A stretch of 64,000 nucleotides of DNA from an uncultured Paracoccaceae bacterium (GTDB lineage Bacteria; Pseudomonadota; Alphaproteobacteria; Rhodobacterales; Rhodobacteraceae). Under the pieces are notes generated by a model. It was not told the DNA's origin and searched no databases. It saw only the letters and a list, made by a program, of their open reading frames with translations. The DNA is taken from positions 1 through 64,000 of the forward strand of contig CANNFR010000014.1 of the NCBI GenBank assembly GCA_947503935.1, in the 5' to 3' direction. The translations under genes were made by a program, and so were the position numbers. Positions 1-8,084 of the stretch are shown here, piece after piece; position 1 is the stretch's first letter, and the number at the start of each line of letters is the position of its first letter.

Positions 1-276
1 ATCCCGCCGGTGCCCCGAAGATCCGCTAAACAGCCTTAGACCTTCACGCGGGCTGTAGTTTCCACACAGCCTCGGCCGCCAGCGGCCTTAAGCTCCGTTG
101 GGTCGGCTCTGTCGACTGATGCGAACTTTTCACCTACCGCCCATGTTCGTTCCTGGGAAGGACACAACCGGCATAGCTAACTCGGGAGGAGCGCGCGAAG
201 AAAGGGGTACCAAAAGGGGGACCATAAAAGAACGATACAAAAAAGTACTTTATAGGCAATATGTTGCTTTATTTTG
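1..276. other. Leading segment, no gene recognised
   Basis: No convincing protein or RNA gene is seen here. The stretch is rich in short inverted repeats, for example GGCCGCCAGCGGCC near 74-87, so a structured RNA is possible, but no tmRNA, 6S, SRP or RNase P signature was found on either strand. The reading frame that crosses it runs into tRNA-Phe and is a chance ORF. Confidence 0.4.
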
Positions 277-351
277 TGGTGCCCGGGGGCGGAATCGAAC
301 CACCGACACGAGGATTTTCAATCCACTGCTCTACCCCTGAGCTACCCGGGC
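277..351 (-). tRNA. tRNA-Phe (GAA anticodon)
   Basis: Read on the minus strand this folds as a full cloverleaf. The acceptor stem is GCCCGGG paired with CCCGGGC, followed by A and an encoded CCA. The D-arm begins TAGCTCAG, the anticodon loop TTGAAAA carries GAA, and the T-loop contains GGTTCGATTCC. The length is 75 nt including CCA. Confidence 0.95.
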
Positions 352-601
352 ACGGGTGACGATCTTCTTCGTCTTTCTGCCCCCGAGTTGAAAGGGGCCG
401 GCGCGCTGGAATAGGGTACCTTGCGGCGCGTCGGATGTCTCTTAGTGGCAAACCTGAAAGCAGTCAAACAGGTTTGTAGGGATGTCTGCACGCGATCTGG
501 ATTTATCGGTCTGGCGCGATGAGGCCGCCTTTGACACAGCGAGCCCCGCGGCCTGATTCACAAGAAGTAACTGGCCCGAAAGCAGGATCTGATCTGCCCC
601 C

Positions 602-874
602 TCACTCCTTGAGCAAAGGGGTGTCCTTCAGCGTTTTGAACAAGGCTGTGTTGCGGCAGTAATCCGGCGGAGCCTCTGCTGGCACGGTCATGGCTGCCAG
701 CAACCTCTGACAGGCGCCGGCTTGCGTGCATTCGGTGCATCGGATGACGGCTTGCTGCATGCCTGCGCCTGTGATCTGGCCTTCGGCCAAGGCGTGGGGC
801 AGGTCAACGCCGACCGCGCGCGTCATGTCGCTGACCAATTGGGCATGCCGTGTGAGGGTTCTTGCGTCGCACAT
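602..874 (-). CDS. DUF6455 family small cysteine-rich protein
   Basis: A 90-residue protein resembling the DUF6455 family common in Rhodobacterales. The N-terminal half is helical. The C-terminal half has a cysteine pattern, RCTECTQAGAC, and later a DYC motif, suggesting a small metal or redox site. No biochemical function is established for the family. It is monocistronic between the tRNA-Phe region and the M48 protease gene. The ATG at 874 is the first methionine and fits the family length. Confidence 0.75.
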   Translation of the reverse strand: MCDARTLTRHAQLVSDMTRAVGVDLPHALAEGQITGAGMQQAVIRCTECTQAGACQRLLAAMTVPAEAPPDYCRNTALFKTLKDTPLLKE

Positions 875-966
875 GTCTCACCACCCCATCAGGTCGGTGC
901 TTTTGCACCAAACCCGCGCAGGATGAGCGGACCTGATCCGGCGAACCATGATCCATGTCAAATCGT

Positions 967-1674
967 CTATTGCAGTTGTTCGTAGGTCCGCAGGACGATG
1001 GCGCGCCGTTCGGCATTCGGCGGATGGCTGGCAAGAAACCTATCGCCGGGGTCGGGGATGCGGCTGAAGAATTCCGCGCCGCGCCTTGGGTCGTAGCCTG
1101 CCCGGTAGGCAATGATCGTGCCCAGGGCGTCTGCCTCAAGCTCAAATTCCTTGGAATGGGTCCGGGCGCCGATCTGCGCGCCGGTCTGCTGGGCGGCGCG
1201 CACATCCTCAATCCCCGCACCGCTGAGCGTTGCGACGGTTCCGAAGATCACGGCGCCAGCAATGGCGGTTTGCTGGACACGCGGCAGATGGCCCCTGATG
1301 TGATGGGCGGCCTCATGCCCGAGGACAAAGGCCAGCTCATCGCGATTGCGCGCCTCGGCGATCAGCGCAAGCGTGAAGACGATCACCGGACGGCGATCCT
1401 TGTCGAGCGTCTGGAATGCGTTCGCCGCGCGCCCCGGCCGGTCGTCGACCACGATGCGGAAGTCACAATTCCGGCGTGGCGTGCGGGCGCGGCACTCGCG
1501 TTCGGCCACAGGCTCAACCTGCGCCACGACTGCGGCAAAGTTCCGCGCGGCGCTGCGCGGGTCGACGCGGTCCGGCACGGCCGTGCGCGGCACGGCGCGC
1601 TCGGTCGGCGGTGGGGGCGGGGCCACGCAGGCCGATAGCAGCGTCGCGAAGACGATGGGTAGAAAGCGCATCAT
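967..1674 (-). CDS. M48 family metallopeptidase, lipoprotein
   Basis: A predicted secreted zinc protease of about 235 residues. The N-terminus MMRFLPIVFATLLSAC is a lipoprotein signal with a lipobox ending at Cys, so it is probably anchored in the inner or outer membrane facing the periplasm. The zinc motif HEAAHH lies mid-protein, and a downstream EFELEAD supplies the third ligand typical of M48 (Ste24/LoiP/BepA-like) enzymes. The start at 1674 is chosen over the ATG 30 bases upstream because AAGGAG sits 8 nt before it and the signal peptide begins there. Probable role: envelope protein quality control; substrates unknown. Confidence 0.85.
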   Translation of the reverse strand: MMRFLPIVFATLLSACVAPPPPPTERAVPRTAVPDRVDPRSAARNFAAVVAQVEPVAERECRARTPRRNCDFRIVVDDRPGRAANAFQTLDKDRRPVIVFTLALIAEARNRDELAFVLGHEAAHHIRGHLPRVQQTAIAGAVIFGTVATLSGAGIEDVRAAQQTGAQIGARTHSKEFELEADALGTIIAYRAGYDPRRGAEFFSRIPDPGDRFLASHPPNAERRAIVLRTYEQLQ

Positions 1675-1786
1675 CAGCAAGTCTCCTTGTGGGTACGATA
1701 GCATTGCCGGACCCCAGGGGAAGAGGCCTCACGCAGAGGTGCATGGGTCTCTTGCATTGCCCGCTGGCTGGCGTAGGCTGGCGCCC

Positions 1787-2032
1787 ATGTTCAGCATCGA
1801 GCACGATTTCGACGCCACCGTCATCACCCTTGTCGATGAGGGGTCGCCGCATTTGCAGGAAGATGTGACAATCCAGGCCTTTGAGGATTGCGTCACCATC
1901 GAACAGCTTGATCCGCGGACCGACCGGGTGCAGCGCATCACCCTGTCGCAAGCGCAGTTGAGCGATTTGGCGGCCGCCATGAACTTGCCGGAAGGGGTTT
2001 ACCGTGTGCGCAAACCCGCCAAACCCCGTTAG
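1787..2032 (+). CDS. Small conserved-type protein, function unknown
   Basis: An 81-residue acidic protein beginning MFSIEHDFDATVITLVDEG. It has alternating hydrophobic residues (a probable beta-sheet) followed by a helix SQAQLSDLAAAMNLPEGVYRV. I recognise no named domain, though it looks like small hypothetical proteins found beside histone-deacetylase-like genes in Rhodobacterales. It is separated from the M48 gene by a divergent spacer and lies 45 bp upstream of the deacetylase gene, so co-transcription is plausible. The upstream in-frame extension is a shadow of the M48 gene and was discarded. Confidence 0.6.
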   Translation: MFSIEHDFDATVITLVDEGSPHLQEDVTIQAFEDCVTIEQLDPRTDRVQRITLSQAQLSDLAAAMNLPEGVYRVRKPAKPR

Positions 2033-2077
2033 CGGCTTGGCATGGGCATGTCTCCATTCATCGCAACGAACTGATCC

Positions 2078-3181
2078 ATGACCACTGGCTTTTTCTGGGA
2101 TGAACGCTGCTTTTGGCACGGTGGAGGCCAATACGCGCTGACCCTGCCTGTCGGCGGATTGGTTCAGCCCGGCGGCGGATTGCCGGAAAATCCCGAAACC
2201 AAGAGGCGGTTCAAGAACCTGCTGCAAGTGTCGGGGTTGATGGCCAAGCTGGACGATCTGTCGGCCGCACCCTCGGACATAGAGGATCTGCTGCGCGTTC
2301 ATCCGGCAGATTATCTCAAACGGTTCAAAGCCTTATCCGACGCCGGCGGAGGTGAGATCGGTCTGCGTGCGCCGTTCGGCGTCGGCGGTTTTGAGATCGC
2401 CGCCCTCTCGACCGGTTTGGCGCAGGGCGCTCTGGCGTCCGTTTTGGAGGGCCGGCATGCCAACGCCTACGCGCTATCGCGGCCGCCAGGGCATCACTGT
2501 CTGCCCGATTTTCCCAATGGCTTCTGCCTCTTGGCTAATATCGCCATTGCGATCGAAGCTGCGTTCGCCAAAGATCTCGCGGCTCGCATCGCCGTTGTGG
2601 ATTGGGACGTGCATCACGGAAACGGGACCGAGGCGATCTTTTATGACCGTGCGGACGTCCTGACGATCTCGCTTCATCAAGAGCGGAATTATCCGCTGGA
2701 TACCGGGTCTGCCGAGGACCGGGGCGATGGGGCGGGCGCGGGCTTGAACATGAATGTGCCGCTTCCGCCCGGGACGGGACACAAAGGATACCTCGAAGCG
2801 ATGGAGCGGTTGGTCGTGCCTGCGCTGAAAAGGTTTCAGCCCGATACGATCGTGGTGGCCTGCGGGTTCGATGCAGCCGCGGTTGACCCCTTGGGGCGCA
2901 TGCTGGCCACCGCCGCCACGTTTCGCAAGATGACCGAGATGATGCTGGAGGCCGCCGCCGATCTTTGCGGTGGCAAGCTGGTTCTGGTGCATGAAGGCGG
3001 CTATTCCGAGGTCTATGTGCCGTTTTGCGGCCATGCGGTGGTTGAGGCCTTGTCGGCAAGCGACACCACCGCGCCCGACCCGCTTGCCGATACATTCGCT
3101 GCCCGGCAACCGGGGCCGCGCTTTGACGCCTATGTCAGTGCGTTGATCGGTGACATGGCGGATTTGTTCGGTCACCCGTGA
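2078..3181 (+). CDS. Class II histone deacetylase-like amidohydrolase
   Basis: A 367-residue zinc amidohydrolase of the arginase/deacetylase fold, close to bacterial class II HDAC-like enzymes and acetylpolyamine amidohydrolases. The active-site tandem histidines are at about 139-140 (SRPPGHHCLP). The zinc ligands lie in VVDWDVHHGNGT (Asp177, His179), with a further loop CGFDAAAVDPLGRM. The family removes acetyl groups from lysines or polyamines; the native substrate here cannot be read from sequence. No signal peptide is visible, so it is cytoplasmic. The length is normal for the family. Confidence 0.88.
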   Translation: MTTGFFWDERCFWHGGGQYALTLPVGGLVQPGGGLPENPETKRRFKNLLQVSGLMAKLDDLSAAPSDIEDLLRVHPADYLKRFKALSDAGGGEIGLRAPFGVGGFEIAALSTGLAQGALASVLEGRHANAYALSRPPGHHCLPDFPNGFCLLANIAIAIEAAFAKDLAARIAVVDWDVHHGNGTEAIFYDRADVLTISLHQERNYPLDTGSAEDRGDGAGAGLNMNVPLPPGTGHKGYLEAMERLVVPALKRFQPDTIVVACGFDAAAVDPLGRMLATAATFRKMTEMMLEAAADLCGGKLVLVHEGGYSEVYVPFCGHAVVEALSASDTTAPDPLADTFAARQPGPRFDAYVSALIGDMADLFGHP

Positions 3182-3338
3182 TCTTGCGCTATCTTTTTGA
3201 AAACAAAGGCTTCTATTTTCGGAATGATATCATATCTATGATCCCGTGTAAGAAGGTCTGATGTCTCGGGGCGTCGCAGAAAAGGCGGCCTGGCATGCCG
3301 CAACGGGCCTTCGATCAAGGAGTTTGGAGGAGATACGC

Positions 3339-3917
3339 ATGCTCAAGGCGAACCCGGCAGCCATGGATTTTCTGCTGACCCGACGGTCGCGCCCGGCCAA
3401 AACGCTGACCATGCCCGTGCCGACCCACGATCAGCTTATCCCGATCCTGACAGCGGCCGCAAGGACGCCGGATCACGGCAAGCTTGAACCCTGGCGGTTT
3501 GTCGTTTTCGAACATGACGCCTTGAAGCGTCTGGGGGATGCCGTGGCGGATCGCGGGCGCGAGATCGGGCTCGAAGCGGATGCAGTGGCAAAGAGCGTAT
3601 CGCAGTTTTCGAACGCCGATCTGGCCGTCGCTGTCATTTTTTGCCCTAGAGACTCGCAAAAGATTCCACAAATCGAACAGATGCTCTCTTCCGGTGCGGT
3701 TTGCCTTTCCCTGGTGAACGCGGCGCTGGCCTCCGGCTGGGGCGCGAATTGGCTGACGGGATGGGCTGTCCATGATCAACAATTCTGCGAAAGCGCTTTG
3801 GGTCTTGCAGAGGGCGAGGTCGTCGCCGGGATGATCCATGTCGGTACGGAAACCAGTGCCCCGCCAGAACGGCCGAGGCCCGATATCTACGCCATCACGA
3901 CCTGGATTTCAGAATGA
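3339..3917 (+). CDS. Nitroreductase family flavoprotein (YdjA-like)
   Basis: A 192-residue nitroreductase-fold FMN protein. The N-terminal LLTRRSRPAKTL and AAARTPDHGKLEPWRFVVF are the usual FMN-contacting segments of small YdjA-type members, and GWGANWLTGW follows later. It probably reduces quinone- or nitro-like compounds with NAD(P)H; the substrate is unknown. The start at 3339 has an excellent GGAGGAG 7 bases upstream; the upstream in-frame extension was rejected. Its stop overlaps the next gene's start (ATGA), indicating translational coupling with the EI24 protein. Confidence 0.85.
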   Translation: MLKANPAAMDFLLTRRSRPAKTLTMPVPTHDQLIPILTAAARTPDHGKLEPWRFVVFEHDALKRLGDAVADRGREIGLEADAVAKSVSQFSNADLAVAVIFCPRDSQKIPQIEQMLSSGAVCLSLVNAALASGWGANWLTGWAVHDQQFCESALGLAEGEVVAGMIHVGTETSAPPERPRPDIYAITTWISE

Positions 3918-4615
3918 TCTTCACGGCGTTTTTCCAGGCATTGGGCCAGATCGGTGACAGGCGGTTCAGACGTGTCCTGCTGATCGGGATCGGGCTTAGC
4001 CTGGCGCTTTTGATTGGAATCTATGCCTTGTTCCTCGGGGCGATCCAGATACTGACGCCGGACACCGTGACCATCCCGTTCATCGGCGAGGTCGGCGGAC
4101 TTGATACCTTGCTGTCTTGGGGGTCGCTGATCCTGATGATCGGTCTGTCGGTCTTTCTGATGATGCCGGTCGCCTCGGCCTTCACCGGCTTGTTCCTCGA
4201 AGATATCGCAGCCGCGGTCGAACAGCGCCATTACCCGACCCTTCCGCCTGCGACGCCTGTGAAACTGGGCGATGCACTGATCGACAGCCTAAATTTCATG
4301 GGGCTTTTGATCGTGGCCAACCTGTTGGCCCTGATCGTCTACATCTTTTCCGGCCCCTTCGCCCCATTGGTCTTCTGGTCCGTCAACGGGTTTCTTCTGG
4401 GCCGGGAATACTTTCAGCTAGTCGCCATGCGTCGTTTGGGCCGTCAGGGCGCTAAGGCGCTGCGCGCCAAGCACGGGCCCACCATCTGGTTCGCAGGTGC
4501 GCTGATGGCCGTGCCGTTATCGGTACCCTTGGTCAATCTGATGATACCGGTGCTTGGCGTGGCAACCTTCACCCACCTGTTTCACCGGCTTCAGGGACAG
4601 GCGGCATCCGGTTGA
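3914..4615 (+). CDS. EI24/CysZ-like membrane protein
   Basis: A 233-residue integral membrane protein with about five hydrophobic segments (near 18-45, 65-90, 125-150, 150-165 and 190-215). The pattern matches the EI24 domain family that includes CysZ, linked to sulfate uptake, but nothing else here points to sulfur metabolism. It overlaps the nitroreductase gene by 4 bp. Its 3' end overlaps the convergent DUF1467 gene by 47 bp, so both C-termini are encoded on opposite strands of the same DNA. Confidence 0.8.
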   Translation: MIFTAFFQALGQIGDRRFRRVLLIGIGLSLALLIGIYALFLGAIQILTPDTVTIPFIGEVGGLDTLLSWGSLILMIGLSVFLMMPVASAFTGLFLEDIAAAVEQRHYPTLPPATPVKLGDALIDSLNFMGLLIVANLLALIVYIFSGPFAPLVFWSVNGFLLGREYFQLVAMRRLGRQGAKALRAKHGPTIWFAGALMAVPLSVPLVNLMIPVLGVATFTHLFHRLQGQAASG

Positions 4616-4865
4616 GCCAGTCGAAATCGCGCACCTCGATCACGCCCGAGATGATGATGCCCGCCAGAACCGCCCAGACGACGACCGCGATGATCGTGGT
4701 CAGCCGCAGCTTCTTGCCCATCTGAACGTTGTCGGGGGCGCCGGGCGGCGTGCCGGGCACGATGTTGCCGGTCTCGCCTTGCGTCACCAGCCTGAGCGGC
4801 AGCACCAGAAACAGCACCAGAAACCAGATCACAGCGAAGAGCACGAAAGCAGAAGTAATCCCCAT
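4569..4865 (-). CDS. DUF1467 family membrane protein
   Basis: A 98-residue protein with two transmembrane helices (residues about 5-24 and 55-76) joined by a loop with PGTPPGAPDN. This is the typical DUF1467 layout in Rhodobacterales, where the gene usually sits next to methylmalonyl-CoA epimerase. The start at 4865 shares one base with the epimerase stop (TGATG), so the two are translationally coupled. The function is unknown. The gene runs 47 bp into the end of the convergent EI24 gene. Confidence 0.82.
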   Translation of the reverse strand: MGITSAFVLFAVIWFLVLFLVLPLRLVTQGETGNIVPGTPPGAPDNVQMGKKLRLTTIIAVVVWAVLAGIIISGVIEVRDFDWLNRMPPVPEAGETGG

Positions 4866-5278
4866 CAGACCTGCTCCAATTCGACAAGGCATCCGTTGAA
4901 ATCCTTCGGATGCAGGAACAACACCGGTTTACCATGCGCGCCGATCTTGGGCTCGCCGCTGCCCAGAATGCGCGCCCCTTCGGCCATCAGGCGGTCACGA
5001 GCGGCCAGAATATCGTCGACCTCATAGCAGATATGGTGGATGCCGCCCGCGGGGTTCTTTTCCAGAAAGCCGGCAATCGGGCTGGCCTCGCCCAGGGGGT
5101 AAAGCAACTCGATCTTGGTGTTCGGCAGGTCGATGAAAACGACGGTGACGCCATGATCGGGCTCATCCTGGGGGGCGCCCACCTTGGCACCTAGCGTGTT
5201 TTTGTACTGATTGGCGGCACTTTCCAGGTCAGGAACGGCGATGGCAACGTGATTGAGGCGTCCGATCATGGCGGTCAT
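4865..5278 (-). CDS. mce: Methylmalonyl-CoA epimerase
   Basis: A 137-residue glyoxalase/bleomycin-resistance-fold metalloenzyme that interconverts the two epimers of methylmalonyl-CoA in propionyl-CoA catabolism. Diagnostic segments are LNHVAIAVPDLESA at the N-terminus (metal His), GIHHICYEVDDI in the middle and FLHPKDFNGCLVELEQ at the C-terminus (Glu ligand). The second methionine (MIGRLNH, 9 bases downstream) is an alternative start with better Shine-Dalgarno spacing. It is co-transcribed with the DUF1467 gene. The mutase and carboxylase genes are not in this window. Confidence 0.92.
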   Translation of the reverse strand: MTAMIGRLNHVAIAVPDLESAANQYKNTLGAKVGAPQDEPDHGVTVVFIDLPNTKIELLYPLGEASPIAGFLEKNPAGGIHHICYEVDDILAARDRLMAEGARILGSGEPKIGAHGKPVLFLHPKDFNGCLVELEQV

Positions 5279-5414
5279 TTCCCTTTATCCATTACGTTTA
5301 TGTAGCCGTGCCGGGCGCGCTGCAAGGGTCGACCGCGCGCCGTTTACCAGACGTTAGCCAAACTTGGGCTTTACTCTGAGTCGCTATCACAGCTGCCATT
5401 CGGAGTTTTTAACG

Positions 5415-6161
5415 ATGCCCGATCCGTTTTCACCGCTTTTCGCCGCCCCGGCCCCCAGTGCCGAAAGGCCCTTGTCCGGCGTGACGCTGCTTTTGGTCGA
5501 GGACAGCCGCTTTGCCAGCGAGGCTGTGCGCCTGTTGTGTCTGCGCTGCGGTGCGCGGATCCGTCGCGCCGACAGCCTGCGCGCGGCCGAGCGACACTTG
5601 GCCACCTACAGGCCGACGATCGTGCTGATCGATCTTGGCCTGCCTGACGGGTCGGGGATTGACCTGATCCGCCGCCTGGCATCCGCCACCCCGCGCCTGC
5701 CGGCCATCCTGGCGATCAGCGGCGACGAAAGCGGGCGCGAGGCCGCGCTTGAGGCGGGGGCGGACGCCTTCGTGGCCAAGCCCATCCTCAGCCTGGCCGA
5801 ATTTCAGGCCGCCATCGGCAAGGCGCTGAGCCTCGAGCCGGTGCAACCTCACCTCCGGCTGGCGACAAGCGATGACGTGGCGCCCGACCCGATCGCCTAT
5901 CGCGACGATCTGGGCGTGATCTCGGATCTACTGACCGAGGCGTCGGATGCCCGGTCGATCGCCTATGCGGCGCAGTTTCTGGCCGGCGTCGCCCGCGCGG
6001 CCGAGGATGAACCGCTGGTCGAGGCGGCCTTGTCGCTGTCGCAGCACCTCTCATCAGGGGCGCCGATGGGGGCCCAACTGGCCCGCGTCGCGGGGCTTGT
6101 CGAACATCGCCTGCACGGAAGCGGCGCCGTGCCTGACGGGCCCAGCCGCCAATTCGCCTGA
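5415..6161 (+). CDS. Response regulator with receiver domain and helical C-terminus
   Basis: A 248-residue protein. Residues about 20-140 form a CheY-like receiver: acidic pocket LLVEDS, phospho-acceptor Asp in VLIDLGLPDGSG, and the Lys of FVAKPI. The remaining 100 residues are helical and carry no recognised DNA-binding or enzymatic output domain, so it may act by protein-protein contact. No histidine kinase lies next to it. The start at 5415 is chosen because the receiver begins soon after it; the upstream extension lies in the promoter region. Confidence 0.82.
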   Translation: MPDPFSPLFAAPAPSAERPLSGVTLLLVEDSRFASEAVRLLCLRCGARIRRADSLRAAERHLATYRPTIVLIDLGLPDGSGIDLIRRLASATPRLPAILAISGDESGREAALEAGADAFVAKPILSLAEFQAAIGKALSLEPVQPHLRLATSDDVAPDPIAYRDDLGVISDLLTEASDARSIAYAAQFLAGVARAAEDEPLVEAALSLSQHLSSGAPMGAQLARVAGLVEHRLHGSGAVPDGPSRQFA

Positions 6162-6210
6162 GCTTAAGTAAAATCCGCCGAACAGATCACCCGTCGGAGG
6201 GGGCTTTCGG

Positions 6211-6942
6211 TCAGGCGCGTTGATCTCTGGGCGTAAGGGCGGGATCTCTTGCGACGAGCACACCTCGTGTCAGGTCGGACAGGCTTTTCCGCTGCGCCCC
6301 GTCAGGTCCGAAATTCTCGGGGGCGAGCCAGTCTTGAAAGGCATTCCGCAGGAGTGGCCATTCACCATCGATTGCCGCAAACCACGCCGTATCACGGTTG
6401 CGGCCCTTCACCACGGCAGCCTGCCGGAAGACCCCTTCATAGGACAGCCCCAGCCGCTCGGCCGCGCGGCGTGACGCGAGGTTCGCGGCGTTGCATTTCC
6501 ATTCGAAACGCCGATAGCCAGCGCCGAAGGCCCAATCCATCATCAGAAACCACGCCTCGGTCGCGGCCCTGCTTTGTTGAAGGCGCGGCGAAAGCGCGAT
6601 ATGGCCAAGCTCGATTGACCCGGCGGGCGGGTTGACGCGCAGGTAGCTGGCCACGCCCGCCGCCGTCCCCGTCTCTGCCTCGCGTAGCGCAAAGAAAAGC
6701 GGATCGTCGCCCGGCGCGTTCTGTCTGATCCAGCTGGCATGGTCGGCTTCGGTCGCGAAGGGGCCGTAGGGCAGATAGTCCCACATCGCGTCGGCGCCCT
6801 GGCAGGCTGTGAACAATTCCGGCGCGTGGCCCGGGTGCAGCGGTTCGAGCCGGACATAACGGCCCGGCAGCGCCGTCCGCTCGGGCCGAACAGGTGGGCG
6901 CCAGTCGGGGACCGGCGCGGTGATGTCACGGTCTGATGCCAT
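6211..6942 (-). CDS. GNAT family N-acetyltransferase (RimJ/RimL-like)
   Basis: A 243-residue acetyltransferase. It has the RimJ/L-type layout: GRYVRLEPL near the N-terminus, an acceptor-side IELGHIALSP, and the acetyl-CoA segment NLASRRAAERLGLSYEG. It resembles GNAT proteins that act on small amines or protein N-termini; the substrate is not deducible. The start at 6942 has AAAGG about 8 bases upstream; the longer frame runs into the hemerythrin promoter and was trimmed. Confidence 0.85.
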   Translation of the reverse strand: MASDRDITAPVPDWRPPVRPERTALPGRYVRLEPLHPGHAPELFTACQGADAMWDYLPYGPFATEADHASWIRQNAPGDDPLFFALREAETGTAAGVASYLRVNPPAGSIELGHIALSPRLQQSRAATEAWFLMMDWAFGAGYRRFEWKCNAANLASRRAAERLGLSYEGVFRQAAVVKGRNRDTAWFAAIDGEWPLLRNAFQDWLAPENFGPDGAQRKSLSDLTRGVLVARDPALTPRDQRA

Positions 6943-7101
6943 GGTGTTGCCTTTCGCATGGGCCGGGCGAGCCTGTCGGCGTGCGGAAGGTTTAGCCGAT
7001 CCGGGGAGGATCCGAAACTCTGCGAGCACAGGGGTCGTCGGAACCCGGCCGCGCCAGAGCGCGTTTTCGCCAGTATACCTGACCTTAGGGGAGACCGGAC
7101 C

Positions 7102-7578
7102 ATGCCATCCATCTACGACGCCATCAAAGCCGACCATGACGAGCATCGCGCGCTTCTGACCCGCATCGCGGAGACCAGCGGCGACAGCGCCGAGCGTCGC
7201 GAGGCGTGGAATACGTTCTATTACGAGGTCAAATCCCACGCCGCGGCCGAGGAAGAGACGTTCTATTCCAAGCTGATCTCAAAGACCTGGGGTCAAGATG
7301 CCGCGCGCCACTCCGTGCACGAGCACCAGCAACTCGACGACCTGATGGAAGAGCTGAATGGCATGGACATGTCCTCACCCGGCTGGCTGCAGAAGTTCAA
7401 GACCCTGCAGCATGAGTACGAGCACCATATCGAGGAGGAGGAAGACGAGGTCTTCACCCGCGCCAAAGAGGTCATCGCCGATAGCGAAATCGAAGGCTAC
7501 GGCGCCCGGTTCGAGGCGCGCAAAGCCGAAGAACGCAAGCTGGTCGATGCCAAGGTCGAAGACAGCCTGGAGGACTAG
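7102..7578 (+). CDS. Hemerythrin HHE-domain protein
   Basis: A 158-residue four-helix protein with hemerythrin cation-binding motifs: IKADHDEHRALL near the N-terminus, KSHAAAEEETFY in the middle and LQHEYEHHIEEEEDEVF later, giving the His and carboxylate ligands of a di-iron site. Such stand-alone proteins bind oxygen or sense iron or redox state. The C-terminus is charged and probably helical. The start follows GGGGAG. It converges on the DUF1993 gene with 2 bp between stops and is divergent from the GNAT gene at 6942. Confidence 0.88.
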   Translation: MPSIYDAIKADHDEHRALLTRIAETSGDSAERREAWNTFYYEVKSHAAAEEETFYSKLISKTWGQDAARHSVHEHQQLDDLMEELNGMDMSSPGWLQKFKTLQHEYEHHIEEEEDEVFTRAKEVIADSEIEGYGARFEARKAEERKLVDAKVEDSLED

Positions 7579-7580
7579 GT

Positions 7581-8084
7581 TCAGAACCGAAAGCCCTGCG
7601 GATAATCGTGCAGCCCGTCGAAATCGGCTTTGCCGATCTCAAGCCCCTCGGCGCGCAGAACGGCAAAGCCCATCGACAGGTGGAACAGAAAGTTCGGCAT
7701 CCCAAAGAGCGTCAGAAAATTGGTGCCGTTCTGGGTCAGCTCGGCAAACCCCGCACGATGGCTGATCTGCCGTTCCGCGCCGGCCTCGAAATCGGCGGGC
7801 TCCAGCGTTTCAAGCTGCGTGCGCGCATGGCTGATGCGGGCCTGAAGGCCGTCGACATCCATACCCAGCGCCGGAAACTCGGGCACGTCGCGGCCGGCCA
7901 GAGGAAAGGCCACGCGCAACGCAAAGCCGGCCGCCGTCGAGAACTGCTCGGCGGCGGTGAACATATCCGGGGCCAGCCGGGCACGCAGCATGTCGGGCTT
8001 GCCGCGCACCCGCCCGACCAGCGCTGCGGCGCGGGCAAGGTAGTGATCGAAGACAGGTACGGAGGCGGTATAGAGCGGTGGCAT
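7581..8084 (-). CDS. DUF1993 family protein
   Basis: A 167-residue cytoplasmic protein matching the DUF1993 family, a DinB-like helical fold. Recognisable parts are the N-terminal YTASVPVFDHYLARA and the C-terminal NFLFHLSMGFAVLRAEGLEIGKADFDG split by helices. The function is unknown. The ATG at 8084 is preferred over the GTG immediately upstream because AAGGAGG is too close to the GTG. The ATG overlaps the aspS stop (TGATG), so it is translated from the aspS message. Confidence 0.82.
   Translation of the reverse strand: MPPLYTASVPVFDHYLARAAALVGRVRGKPDMLRARLAPDMFTAAEQFSTAAGFALRVAFPLAGRDVPEFPALGMDVDGLQARISHARTQLETLEPADFEAGAERQISHRAGFAELTQNGTNFLTLFGMPNFLFHLSMGFAVLRAEGLEIGKADFDGLHDYPQGFRF

Noticed and set aside
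1-276. Possible tmRNA, 6S RNA or other structured RNA
   Set aside because: No tag-peptide frame, no CCA-bearing acceptor piece, no conserved 6S or RNase P block could be found on either strand; left as unassigned.
482-556. Tiny ORF MSARDLDLSVWRDEAAF... of 24 codons
   Set aside because: Too short to judge, no family recognised and only a weak ribosome site; not reported as a gene.
3224-3233. ATGATATCAT palindrome upstream of the nitroreductase
   Set aside because: Only 10 bp in an AT-rich spacer; not distinguishable from chance.
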